Shown here one piece after another: positions 52,430 to 64,000 of a stretch of DNA of 64,000 nt (positions are counted from its first letter, which is position 1; the number at the start of each line of letters is the position of its first letter). The DNA comes from Hemileia vastatrix (lineage: Eukaryota; Basidiomycota; Pucciniomycetes; Pucciniales; Zaghouaniaceae), in assembly GCA_030280995.1 (NCBI GenBank), contig JASXTE010000001.1:2268501-2332500 (forward strand). Direction: 5' to 3'. Below the pieces are notes generated by a model. It did no database searches and was not told where the DNA came from. It saw only the letters and a program-made list of their open reading frames with translations. Position numbers and translations under genes: made by a program.

Positions 52430-53420
52430 TTCTCAGTTACTCCCTGCTAAAAAGTGTCCTTCTGAGGTTTGTCTGACCTTCAGGGGGTAATTTGGCCACA
52501 TCACACTACTTCTATTTCCATGATTGACCAAAACATCATCCTCATTCCCATCTAAAGAGTTGATCTCATCTGACTGTGGCTGATCAAAGGGGTCCACCAC
52601 AAGTTTAGCCAAAATTTTGGTGAACACTTTTTTGATGGATAGTGACTAACTGGTGCTTTCCGAAATTGTCCACCTCAAGTTAGGCTAAACTTCAGGAGGA
52701 TAAATTTATAATGAATACCAAATTAACTGAAGAATACTTTTGCCCTAGCTACTCTGCATCATAAAAGTGTCCAACTGAGGTTTAGCCATAATTCAGGTAG
52801 ACACTTTTGGAAAGGCACAGTCTGATGGGTTTAATATCTATATATGGCAATAAGTATCAGTTTTTTATCAACATGGAACTAGAATTAATTTAATATGGCC
52901 AAAGTGTCCACCTGAAGCTTGGCCAAAATACAGGTGGAAATTTTTATGAGGATTACTTGATGAAATGAAGAAGACTTGCAATTACTTTCCATCATAAAAG
53001 TTTCAAACTTAAGTTTATCAAAAATTGTGGTGACACTTTTTCCAGATCCAGTCATATGGGATCAACTCTCTATATGGCAATGAGAATCAATTTTTAGTCA
53101 ATCATGGCATTAGAAGTAATTTTATATGGAAAAACTTTCCACCTGATTTTTGGCCAAAAATAAGTTGGAAATGTTTATGAGGAATACTAGATTAACTAAA
53201 GAATACTTTCACCGTACTACTGTCCATCATAAAAGTGTCCACCAGAAGAATTCTCAAACTTGTGTTTGACACCTTTGGCCTGGTCCAGCCATATGGGATC
53301 AATTCTGCATATGGAAATGAGGATTTAATTTGGTCAATCATGGTACTAGAAGTAATTTGATATAGATAAAGTGTCCAAATAAATATTGGAAAAAAATCAG
53401 TTGAAAACTTCATTTAGTTT
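52430..53420. repeat. Diverged palindromic repeats of about 232-bp period
   Basis: CATCATAAAAGT-type motifs recur at about 52760, 52989 and 53226, that is, 230-235 bp apart, each followed by a decayed inverted pair built on AAGTGTCC and GGACACTTTT. Further half-sites are present near 52455, 52590 and 52910. These look like old relatives of the 608-bp units that follow. Confidence 0.65.
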
Positions 53421-53845
53421 TTCAAAAAATCAAATTAAGTAAAATTTTATTCCTGATGATGCCCATTTTATCCAACACCTCTTCTGAGCCTTGAAAGTAG
53501 GCATTTAGCTTGAATTTTGAATTTCATATAAAATCCCTATTATTCAACCTATTTCTTTTTATCCCTTTTTTTTTCTTTTAGATATCAATTAATTTTACGT
53601 AAAACAAATCATTTTCATAATTTTTTACCTGTATTTAATAAAATTATTAAAGGTTTAACATCACCCTGTAAGCATTTGGCACATGTTTTTTTGCTATACA
53701 AATAAAAATAATAATATACTGGTAACAAAAAATTAATCAAATGATAAAATATTAATAAAACAGAAAGATCAAATACCAGTGGATATGTTTTAAAAAAATA
53801 CCAGTTTCACTGAAGAAGAGCTGCACCCTAGATACTCACCATCAA

Positions 53846-56800
53846 AAAAGTGTCCAGCACAAGTTTGGCCGAACTTGTGCTGGACACTTTTGGTCAGTTG
53901 CAGTCATATGAGATCAATTCTTGCTATGGCAATGAAAAAAATTTTTTGGATGAAAAACTTCACTAGAAGTAGTTTTACATAGCCAAATTTTCTACCTAGA
54001 TTTCATCCAAACCACAGGTGCACAATTTTTTATCTTTGAAAAAAAGTCAATTTAGTACAATTTATCCCTGATGGCTCTCATTCGCTTCAACACCTCTACT
54101 GGCCTTTGATAGTAGGAATATTACTTGGATTTCTTTTTTCATATTTGATCCCTTTAACTTAATTTTTTATTCCTAATATTGCTTTTGGATATCAATTAAT
54201 AATTTTTAAAATAAAATATTTTCATATTTTTATACATTTATTTAATAATATTATAAATGGCATAACATCACCTGGTATGCATTTGGCACATGAGTTTTTT
54301 CTATACTTATAAAATTAATAATATAATGGCAAACAAAAATTAATCAAATGATATTAATGAGTGAGGAACAAATATAAAATACCAGTAGACATGTTTGTAA
54401 GAAATACTAGATGAACTGAAGAAAAATTCTACCCTAGCTACTCTCCATCATAAAAGTGTCCAGCACAAGTTTGGCCAAACTTGTGCTGGACACTTATGGT
54501 CAGGTGCAGTCAGATGGGAGCAATTCTCTCTATGGAAATGAAGATAAATTTTTGATATAAAGTTACACTAGAAGTAGTTTGATATGGCAAAATTTTCATG
54601 CTGAAGTTTTGGTAAAGCTCAAGTGGATTTTTTTTTTATTTTTACAAAAAAGAAAATTTAGTGCAAGTTTAGCCCTGATTGTGCTAATTTGATTCAACAT
54701 CTCTTTTTTCTGTTTATGGCAGGAATTTAACTTGGATTTTAATTTTCATCTTTGATTTCTTTTATTTTACTTTATTCCTCTCATATTGTTTTTGGATAGA
54801 AGTTTATTTTTTGTGAGATAAATCATTTTCATATTTTTTTACCTTTATTTAATAATATTATAAAAGGTGTAAATCACCCAGTATTCATTTGGCACACAAG
54901 TTTTTGCTATACTGATAATATTAATAATATAATGGTGACAAAAAATTAATCAATTGATAAATATCAGTTAGGCACAAAGATTTAATAACAGTGGAAATGT
55001 TTATAAGAAATTTCAGATGATTAAAAATGACTTGCACCCTGGCTACTCTTCATGATAAAAGTGTCCAGCACAAGTTTGGCCAAACTTGTGCTGGACACTT
55101 TTGGTTGCATGCTGTCAGACGCAATCAATTCTTTTTATGGAAATGAGACTGAATTATCACTCCATCATTGCACTAAAAGTAGTTTTATATAGACAAATTG
55201 TCCCCTGGAAGTTTGTCCAAACCTAAGGTAGACAATTTTTTCCTTTGGTAAAAAGTAAATTTGATCCATGTTAATCTATGATGGTGCCCATTTTTTCTGA
55301 AGCCTTTACTGGTTCATGATAGCAGAAATTATACTTAATATCTTTATTTCATGTTTGATCTCTTTAATTTTAATGTTACCCTTTTATTTATCCTTTAGCT
55401 TTTAAATATCAATTTTTTTTTGGTAAAACTGATAACTTTCACATTTTTTTACATTTATTATATTATATTATTAAAGTTGTAAAATCATCCAGTGTACATT
55501 CATTACACATGTATTTGCTATACTAAAAACATTAATAATATAATGGTGACTAAAAAATAATCAAATAATAAATATGGATGACACAGAAAGATCAAATACC
55601 CATAGACATTTTTAAAATGAATATAAGATTAACTGAAGAAGACTTGCACCCTAGCTACTCTCCATCATAAAAGTGTCCAGCACAATTTCAGCTGAGTTTG
55701 TGCTGGACACTTTTGGTTGCATGCAGTCAGATGGGATAAATTTACTCAATGGAAGTTAAAATGAATTTTTGCTCAATCATTGCACAAGAAGTAGCTTTAT
55801 ACTGCTATACTATCCTCCTGATTTTTTGGAAAAACTCAGGTGGACACTTTTATTAATTTTAAAAAAAAGAAAACATATTCCAAATCTAGAACTGGTGGTG
55901 CAAATTTGGTCTGAAAACTCAAATTATCTTTGATGGCAGAAATTTTATTTGAATGTTTAATTTCATATTTAATCACTTTTATTTTACTTTTTTATTCCTG
56001 TTTTTGCTTTCAAATATCAATTTATTTATTGTAAAACTAATACTTTTCATATTTTTTTTACTTTTATTTAATAAGATTATGAAAGATGTAGCATCTCCCA
56101 GTATGCATTTGGCTTACAAGTTTTTTCAATACTAATAACATTAATAGTATAATGGTGAAAAACAATGAATCAAATGATAAATATGAATGACACAGAAAGA
56201 TCATATACAAGTGGATTTGTTTATAAGGAATACCTGATGAACTGAAGAAGACCTGCACCCTAGATACTCACCATCATAAAAGTGTCCAGCATAAGTTCGG
56301 CCGAACTTGTGCTGGACACTTTTGGTTGCATGCAGTCAGATGGGATAAATTTACTCTATGGAAATTAAAATGACATGTTGCTCAATAATTGCACAATAAG
56401 TAGTTTGATATTGCCAAAATGACCTCCTGATGAATTTTCAAAACTCATCAGGACACTTTCTTTGGTTTAACAAAAAAGAAAATATAGTGCAAGTTTAGCC
56501 CTGGTGGTGCACATTTGATCTAACACCTCTACTTGTTATTGATAGTGGGAATTTTCCTTAGATTTTTTTTCTTATTTTATCCCTTTTATTTTACTTTTTT
56601 ATTGCTCATATTGCTTTGCATATCAATTTTTAATTTATAAAATAAATAATTTTCATACTCTTATACCTTTATTTAATAATATATGATTAAAGGTGGAACA
56701 CCACCTGGTATGCATTTTTCACACAAGTTATTACTATAGTAATAACGTTAATAATATAATGATGACAAAAAATTAATCAAATGGTAAATTTAAATGACAC

Positions 56801-59800
56801 AGAAAGATCAAATTCCAGTGGAAATGCTTATAAGAAATCCCTTTTGAGTTTAAGAAGATTTGCTGTATGCCTACTCTCAATTATAAAAGTGTCCAGCACA
56901 AGTTTGGCCAAACTTGTGCTGGACACTTTTGGTTGCATGAAGTCATATGAGATAAATTCTCTCTATGGCAATAAAAATGATATTTCACTCAATTATTGAA
57001 GTAAAGAATGTTTAATATTGTAAAATTGTCCCCTGGAAGTCTTTCCAAACCTCAGGTCAAAATTTGTTAGCTATACATGAAAGTAAGTTTAGACCAAGTC
57101 TTGACCTAGGGGTCCCCAACTGTCCCAACACCACTTCTGGCTCTTGATAGTAAAAATTTTACTTGTATTTTTTATTTCGTATTTGATCCCATTTACTTTC
57201 ATTTTACTTTTCTATTACTCTTTTTAATTTTAAATATCAATTTATTTTTTTAAAAACTGAACATATTCATATTTTTTTAACTTTATATAATAATATTATT
57301 AAAGTTGTAACATCACCAATTTTGCATTTGGCATGCATGTTTTTGCTATACTAAAAACATTAATAATATATATGGTGACAAAAAATTAATTATAAGATAA
57401 ATATGAATGATAAAAAAAAGTTAAAAACCCAATAGAAATGTGAAAAATAAAAAACTGATGTACTGAGAAACACTTCCACCCTAGCTACTCTCCATCATAA
57501 AAGTGTCCAGCACAAGTTCGGCCAAACTTGTGCTGGACACTTTTGTTCAGGTGCAGTCAGATGGGATAAATTCTCTCTGTGGAAATTAAATTAAAAAAAT
57601 GCTAAATAATTACATTAGAAGTAGTTTGGTATGGCTGAATTATCCACCTTGAGTTTTTCCAAACCTCAGGTGAAAAATTTTTTATCTTTAAAAAAATTAA
57701 ATTTTATCAAATTTAGCCCTGATGGCACCCATTTGTTTCAACACCTCTACTGGCTCTTGAAGGCAGGAATTTTTCTTGAATTTTTCTTTTTCATATTTGA
57801 TCTCTTTTACTTTACTTTTTTATCACTTATGTTACATTTGGATATTAATTTATAATTTTGGAAAAGAAATCATTTTCATATTTTTTTAACATTTTTTAAT
57901 AATATTATAATAGGTGTAATATAACATGGCATGCATTTGGCGCACAAGTTTTTTCTATACTAATAAAATTAATAATATTCTAATGACAGAAAATTAATCA
58001 GATAATAAAATATGAATAACACAGAAAGATCAAATACCATTTGACATGTTTTAAAAAAATAACAGTTGCACTGAAGAAGACCTGCACCCTAGCTACTCTC
58101 CATCATAAAAGTGTCCAGCACAAGTTTGGCCGAACTTGTGCTGGACACTTTTGGTCAGGTGCAGTCAGATGGGATCAATTCTCTCTATGGCAATGAAAAA
58201 AATTATTTGATAAGAAACTTCACTAGATGTAGTTTGATATAGCTGAATTATCCACCTAGAGTTCATCCAAACCACAGGTACACAATTTTTTATCTTTAAA
58301 AAACAATCAATTTAGTACAATTTATCCCTGATGGCTCTCATTTGCTTCAAAATCTCTACTGGCCTTTGATATTAGCAATAATACTTGGAGTTCGTTTTTC
58401 ATATTTGATCCCTTTAACTTAATTTTTTATTCCTCATATTGCTTTTGGATATCAATTAATAATTTTTAAAATAAATTATTTTAATATTTTTATACATTTT
58501 TTTAATAATATTATAAAAGGTGTATCATCACTCAGTATGCATTTGGCACACAATTTTTTGCTATACTTATATAATTAATAATATAATTAAGACAAAAAAT
58601 TAATCAAACAATATGTATGAGTGAGGCACAAAGATAAAATACCAGTAGAAATGTTTGTAAGAAATACCAGATGAACTGAAGAAAAATTCTACCCCAGCCA
58701 CTCTCCATCATAGAAGTGTCCAGCACAAGTTCGGCCGAACTTGTGCTGGACACTTTTGGTCATGTGCAGTCAGATGGGATCAATTCTCTGTATTGCAACA
58801 AAAATTTTTTTTATCAAATTTCACTAGAAGTAGTTTGGTTTAGCTGAATCATCCACCTGCTGTTCTGCCCAATATCAGGTGTATAATGTTTTATCTTTAA
58901 AGAAAAGGTCACTTATTACAATTAAGCCCTGATGGCTCCCATTTGCTTTAACACCTCTACTGGCTCTTGATATCAGGAATTTTACCAGTATTTTTTTCAT
59001 ATTTGGACTCTTTGATTTTTATTTTACTCTTTTATTCCTCTTTTTACTTTTAAATTTCAATTTAATTTTTGTAAAACTAATCCTTTCCATATTTATTTAC
59101 TTCTATTTTAAAAAATTATTGAAGGTATAACTTCACATGGTATGCATTTGGCACACATGTTTTTGCTATACTAACAACATTAATAATATAATGGTGATAA
59201 AATATTAATTGGATGATAAATATGATACAGACTGATCAAATACCAGTAGACATGCTTATGAGAAGTACAAGATGAAGGAACTGAAGAAAATTTCCACCCA
59301 AGCAACTCTCCATCATAAAGGTGTCCAGCACAAGTTCAGCCGAACTTGTGCTGGACACTTTTAGTCACGTGCAGTCAGATGGGATCAATTCTCTATATGG
59401 CAACAAAAAAACATTTTTTTATTAAACTTCACTACAAGTAGTTTTGTTTAGCTGAATCATCCACCTGTTGTTCTTCCCAACCTCAGGTGTATAATATTTT
59501 ATCTTTAAAAAAAAGGTCACTTATTACAATTTAGCCCTGATGGCTCCCATTTGTTTCAACACTTCTACTGGCTCTTGAGAGCAAGAATTTTACTAGTATT
59601 TTGTTTTTCATAATTGATCTCTTTGAGATTAATTTTACCTTTTTATCCCTCATATTGCTTTTGTATATCAATTTATTTTTTGTAAAACAAATCATTTTCA
59701 AATTTTTTTAGCTTTATTTAATAATATTATAAAAGGTGTAACATCACCCGGTATGTGTTGGGCACACAAGTTTTTGCTATACTTATGATATTAATAATAT

Positions 59801-60553
59801 AATGGTGACAATAAATTAATCAAATGATATATATGAGTGAGGCACAAAGATCAAGTACCAATGAACACGTTTATAAGAAATACCAGATTAACTGAAGAAA
59901 AATTCTACCCTATCTACTCTCCGTCATAAATGTGTCCAGCACAAGTTTGGCCAAACTTGTGCTGGACACTTTTTGTCACATGCAGTCTGGTGTGATCAAT
60001 TCTCTCTCAATCATTGAACTAGAAGTTGTTTGATATGGCTAAATGGTTCTGCTGAAGTTTTTTTAAACCTCAGATTGGCACTTTTTTGTTTTTCAAAAAA
60101 GCAATTATAGTCCAAGTTTAGCCTCACTGGTGGACATTTGCCCCAACATGTCTACTTGCTCTTGATGTCAGTAATTTTATTTTAATTTTTTATTTCATAT
60201 TTGATTCCTTTAATTTTACCTTTTTATCCCTCATATTGCTTTTGTATATCAATTTATTTTTTGTAAAACAAATCATTTTCATATTTTTTTACCTTTATTT
60301 AATAATATTATAAAAGGTGTAACATCACCCGGTATGTGTTGGGCACACGAGTTTTTGCTATACTTATAATATTAAAACATAATGGTGACAAAAAATCAAT
60401 CAAATGATAAATATGAGTGAGGCACAAAGATCAAATACCAGTGGATATGTTTATAAGAAATACCAGATGAACTGAAGAAAAATTTGACCCTAGCTAACCT
60501 CCATCATAAAAGTGTCCAGCACAAGTTCGGCCAAACTTGTGCAGGACACTTTT
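53846..60553. repeat. Tandem array of about 608-bp units, each with a 46-bp palindrome
   Basis: Twelve palindromes are spaced by 606, 605, 612, 609, 607, 614, 608, 605, 605, 611 and 580 bp. They start at 53846, 54452, 55057, 55669, 56278, 56885, 57499, 58107, 58712, 59317, 59928 and 60508. Each 46-bp palindrome has the arm AAAAGTGTCCAGCACAAG and a centre TTCGGCCGAA or a decayed form. A second, weaker inverted pair (CCACCTGAGG-like with GGACA..TTTT) lies about 150 bp further. The rest of each unit is AT-rich with shared blocks such as GATGGGATCAATTCTCT and TGGCACACAAGTTTTTGCTA. No coding capacity. Flanking unit parts begin before 53846 and resume after the solo LTR at 61683. Confidence 0.95.
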
Positions 60554-61682
60554 TGTCAGCCAGGCTATTCCAGGAGTCCAGTAAATGATATGTAACTTAT
60601 AAAAACTGAAAGAGTGGGTAAGAATTGTATTTAATGAATATAAATTAATATTTTATTGCATAATAAAATTATATAAGTATTTTATTATATACAAGTGTTA
60701 TATTAATTTTATTGGTTATATAAATTTTTTATATACATTTAAATTTAACATAATATAACATATTCTACAAATAATGGCGCATTTTTTATGTATTTAATAA
60801 TTATAAATTTATATTTAATTAATTAAAAACATATATTATAATTATAAGTGTAAAATTTACTTATAATATAATTAAATTAATTAATTATATTTATATATTA
60901 AATACCATTTCTTATAATATTAAACAATAAATAATGACGCTTCTTTTGACCTGTAATTGTGTCAGGAAAAACTAATTAATACTGAATTGGAATAAATTAC
61001 ATATTTGTTGTGTCAGAATATTTTTTGTTTCACTTAAAAATCCTTAAATCAGACTGTACCATCTGTTTTGAATGATTTCTCTCATAGTTCCTATGTTCCA
61101 GGCTTGTTTAGTTATTCACTATTTTTACTTACTGATTTGGGAATTAATGGCGGGAAAATTGTATTCTTAATTGGGGTTTTTAATTATTTGTTTCATATTT
61201 TTCTCTACATTGTTATGTTTCACTTATTCTTTTTAAATTCTTGTTTTATTCTATTATGTTTCTTGTATTTACAAATATAGTAGCGCTTCAGAGGGCCCAT
61301 TGCCTATAAAAGGGCCTTGGTTAATCCCCTGTAGCCCCATCACTTACTATACACTCAACAATTTAAAAGATAATTTTATTACGTTTATTATTATTTTTAT
61401 TAGTATTACAATCTAATTAAAAATTCTCAATAAAAAATTAAAGGTTGCCTTAAGTCTGATAGGAATTATAGTGTTTGCCGCGCAGAACTCTTACTTAAAA
61501 TAATATTAATATTAAATAAAACCTCAATTTGTTCATCTCCCAACTCACTCGTTGTTGCTTCATTTTAAATAAATTATTTCTATTATTACTTTTATCTTTC
61601 TATTTACCTTTAGTACCTTTTCCTATTTGTTTCTCTTCTTTTTTGCACCTTTTCTTTCCCTCTTCTAGACAACTGACTGACA
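60554..61682 (+). mobile_element. Solo LTR of the element D family, inserted in the array
   Basis: Starts TGTCAGCCAGG and ends CTGACTGACA, and matches the D LTR along its full length in the opposite orientation to that in D's genomic copy, with clear divergence. The 5-bp duplication CTTTT (60549-60553 and 61683-61687) is intact. Its length, 1129 bp, is close to 1141. The TATA motif CCTATAAAAGGGCC is kept near 61306. No internal region remains, so it arose by LTR-LTR recombination. It sits exactly at the edge of the twelfth palindrome. Confidence 0.92.
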
Positions 61683-61687
61683 CTTTT

Positions 61688-62190
61688 GGTCACATGCAGT
61701 CTGATGTGATCAATTCTCTCTATTGCAATGAAAATGAATTTTTCTTCAATAATTGCACTAGAAGTTGTTTGATATGGAAAAATTGTCATCCTGAAGTTTT
61801 GGTAAAGCTCCAGTGGATTTTTTTTTATTTTTACAAAAAAGAAATTATAGTCCAAGTTTAGTGCCACTGGTGGGCATTCACCCCATCATGTCTACTTGCT
61901 CTTGATTGGAGGAATTTCACTTTAATTTTTTATTTCATATTTGATCCCTTTAATTTTACCTTTTTATCCCTCATATTGCTTTTGGATATCAATTTATTTT
62001 TTGTAAAACAAATCATTTTCATATTTTTTTACCTTTATTTAATAATATTATAAAAGGTGTAACATCACCCGGTATGCGTTGGGCAGACGAGTTTTTGCTA
62101 TACTTATAATATTAATAACATAATGGTGACAAAAATCAATCAAATGATAAATATGAGTGAGGCACAAAGGTCAAATACCAATTAATCAAT
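61688..62190. repeat. Remainder of the satellite array after the solo LTR
   Basis: Sequence continues the 608-bp unit (GGTCACATGCAGTCTGATG, then ATCAATTCTCTCTATTGCAA and so on) to the AAATACCA block near 62180. It ends there without a further palindrome. Confidence 0.8.
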
Positions 62191-62849
62191 AGTTCTATTT
62201 AATATTATAAATTTTTTGATTAAATAAAATGGTAATAATGAATTATATTTTTCATCCACAATTCCACTCTAATGATTCCCACTGCACAAAAAGGGTTCAC
62301 TTGGTCCTTTCTTTACTGCTTGTGCATATATTTTATTGCCCACAGTACTACAATTTTTTGTAGTGATTATCCCACATCTGATTCAGGAATATTTTTAAAC
62401 AATATAAGTTTTTTTTACAAAAGACCTTATCATATCCAATATCCCACAAAAAATACAACCTGTTTTTGTATTAAAGCCCGTTAATTATTAAGAAATTGTT
62501 AAAATAATTAGATTAGACCCTGGCACAGCTAGATCCATACCAACCGACCTAAAGTCTTTTCAATATTGAAAACAATTAAACAAAATTATGATATCATACT
62601 AAATTATGGGCACCAACCATAATTCAGCACTTCTCATTTGCTCTGCTACAAAATGAGTGCATGTAGCATTTTTCTAATGTCGGACTGTTTTTCTTCCTTC
62701 CCTCACACCTTTAGTCCAGAATGAAAATTTAGTATGAGTTTTGGTCAAAATGGTTTGCCAGTGTTATCTGTATGCAATATGAATTCATATTGCATATTTA
62801 TATTTATGCATAAAATATACTTGTTAAGCATCATTTTTTTTGCATTTTT
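62191..62849. other. Right subterminal region of the TIR element, first part
   Basis: AT-rich and non-coding. The short open frame at 62272-62484 has no family resemblance. Confidence 0.4.
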
Positions 62850-63075
62850 CAATCATTATGCATATTTATGCATATTCATATGCATATTCATTATACAGAT
62901 TTATATGCATATTAATATATTTTATTCATATACATATATGCACCTTTTTTTTGCATATTCAATATGCATATTTTTATGCATATTTTTATGCATATTCGAT
63001 ATGCATATTTTTTATGCATAATCACTATGCATATTTTTTATGCATATTTATTCTTCATAGTCATTATGCATACAC
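62850..63075. repeat. ATGCATATT-rich tract
   Basis: About twenty TATGCATA or close variants occur within some 220 bases, with T-rich spacers. The overlapping open frames here (Tyr, His, Ile and Cys rich) come only from this composition. Lies about 400 bp inside the right TIR. Confidence 0.75.
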
Positions 63076-63456
63076 TTTGGATAGGCATTTCACATCAATT
63101 TTTAGCATGCAATAAGTATCCACCATGCAAATTCAAATGCATATGCATCTATATCATACACGCAACATATATTCAAGTTTAATATTTGAATATTAAGGTA
63201 TGCTAAGTGATGTTGTTCAACCTTTTGCCAAACCTGAGATTAACTGATGTTCAATGTGGTTCTTAAGCTCTGCTCAAGGAAGGATTGTTCTGGATTCAAT
63301 CTGTGACAGTTTATTTTTTCAATGTTTTTTTATCAGATTTAAAAAGATCTTTCTGACAGTTTCAGGATGGTTTCCCAACAGTTTCCTGTCAAATTCCTGA
63401 TAGTTTCAAATAGAGGGAACTGCTAGCAGTTCACCCCCAGATTTCCCGTGGTGTTT

Positions 63457-64000
63457 AGTTAATATAAAGATAATATCAATTTATAAAGTCTTTAAAATAT
63501 ATTTGTATATGCTAATAATGATTTTATAATGTTTATTTGATTTGTAGTAAGTAAGGTATTTCCAATAACCTGTCAAATCCTCCCTTACTTATACCAAAAT
63601 ACACTGGAGTGCACAGACCTTCAATCCAGATGATGCCACTGCTATCCCTAGCAATTACAGCACTGTGAGGGCTCATCACCTCCTCATGGCATCCACTTGA
63701 AGAAGTTTCAAAACCCAGACCTCCAGTAAGGACCCTCCATCACAATTAATGATATCATACACCCATACCATAAATAGAGAAAACAGATAAAAACGGATAC
63801 CATAAAGAAAAAGGTAAAATAACTTACCCAAAGAGAGTAAAATGAAACCCAAAGCATATAAAGGAACCAAATCGACTTTCCAAGCCCCCAATAACATCCC
63901 CAAGCATCTACATTGACCCATTAATCATATCCCAACCCATAAACCTTCAAAAATCCATTAAAGGAAGCAGATTAAGTTGTTCAAACTGGATATATGCACC
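63457..64000. other. Right flank, no supported gene
   Basis: AT-rich at first, then better mixed sequence. A minus-strand open frame at 63676-63921 (MGQCRCLGMLLGAWK start, GGGTAAGTTA donor-like site after LLSLG) might be an exon of an unknown gene or of another element. I see no domain and cannot support it further. It does not continue the integrase interrupted at 51854. Confidence 0.3.

Larger units (their letters stand above)
51855..63453. mobile_element. 11.6-kb CACTA-like non-autonomous element with a satellite inside
   Basis: The ends are terminal inverted repeats: CACCATGGGAAATCTAGGGG at 51855, and in reverse complement CACCACGGGAAATCTGGGGG from 63453. Homology continues through TGAAYTGCTAGCARTY for about 40 bp with about 5 mismatches. 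The flanking triplets are ATT and TTT. The pattern CAC-A, GGGG-TGA and GCTAGC is shared with MITE 1 and MITE 2. No transposase ORF is present. The interior is mostly tandem repeats (see 52430-60553 and 61688-62190), a solo LTR, and AT-rich DNA. It interrupts the integrase of E at its left end, but the integrase does not continue at the right end, so a rearrangement or an additional deletion is likely. Confidence 0.65.

Noticed and set aside
53846..60553. 608-bp array as rDNA spacer or centromere satellite
   Set aside because: No rRNA sequence is present. The array lies within TIRs of a transposon. A centromere role cannot be judged from one window.
62734..63182. Three overlapping Tyr/His/Ile-rich frames
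   Set aside because: They are explained by the TATGCATA-rich tract.
63676..63921. Possible host gene exon
   Set aside because: It has a start and a donor-like site, but no domain, no second exon that I could place, and it is at the window edge. It is mentioned only as flank.

Overview
This is fungal, most likely basidiomycete, repeat DNA. Introns, where visible, are short (58-69 nt) with GT..AG borders. The sequence is AT-rich and strongly CpG-poor. Every coding stretch I could name belongs to a transposable element: Ty3/gypsy gag-pol, PIF/Harbinger transposase, its Myb/SANT-like partner, and a TET/JBP-like dioxygenase relic of the kind expanded in rust fungi (Pucciniales). That relic and the style of the gag proteins make a rust-like fungus my best guess, but this is inference. 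I found no rRNA or tRNA, no CRISPR array, and no convincing host gene.

Layout. 637-3979 is a deletion derivative of a PIF/Harbinger element with only a Myb-like pseudogene. 4208-35724 is a Ty3/gypsy element (here 'A') swollen by two later insertions. Element 'B' (10031-20701) sits between A's reverse transcriptase and RNase H. Element 'D' (25777-34976, opposite strand) sits in A's 3' LTR. Removing B and one 4-bp target duplication puts A's pol back in one frame, and removing D leaves A's 3' LTR about as long as its 5' LTR. D is young: its 1141-bp LTRs differ at two positions by eye and its gag-pol has one stop and one frameshift. 35932-36386 is a perfect (CCCTCT)n tract. 36795-48442 is bounded by long inverted arms and contains two CACTA-like MITEs (37167-37417, 45112-45360) and a larger Harbinger element (37820-44395) with HARBI1-type transposase, a TET/JBP-like relic and a convergent Myb-like gene. 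From 48443 comes a third Ty3/gypsy relative ('E'), cut off at 51854 by an 11.6-kb TIR element (51855-63453). That element has no transposase and is mostly a tandem array of about 608-bp units, each with a 46-bp palindrome. A solo LTR of the D family (60554-61682) lies in that array.

Most notable. (1) A, B and E each carry one or two cysteine-rich, zinc-cluster-like genes on the strand opposite to pol, between pol and the 3' LTR. Several have their own TATA box and introns, so this looks like an accessory gene class of these elements. (2) The palindromic satellite sits inside a CACTA-like element, and its CpG-centred palindrome has decayed to TpG/CpA independently in each unit. (3) A TET/JBP-like dioxygenase relic lies inside a Harbinger element. 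(4) Element A has decayed almost only by C-to-T type nonsense changes. Together these fit a genome that methylates and mutates CpG in repeats.

All alignments were done by eye; identities are approximate.
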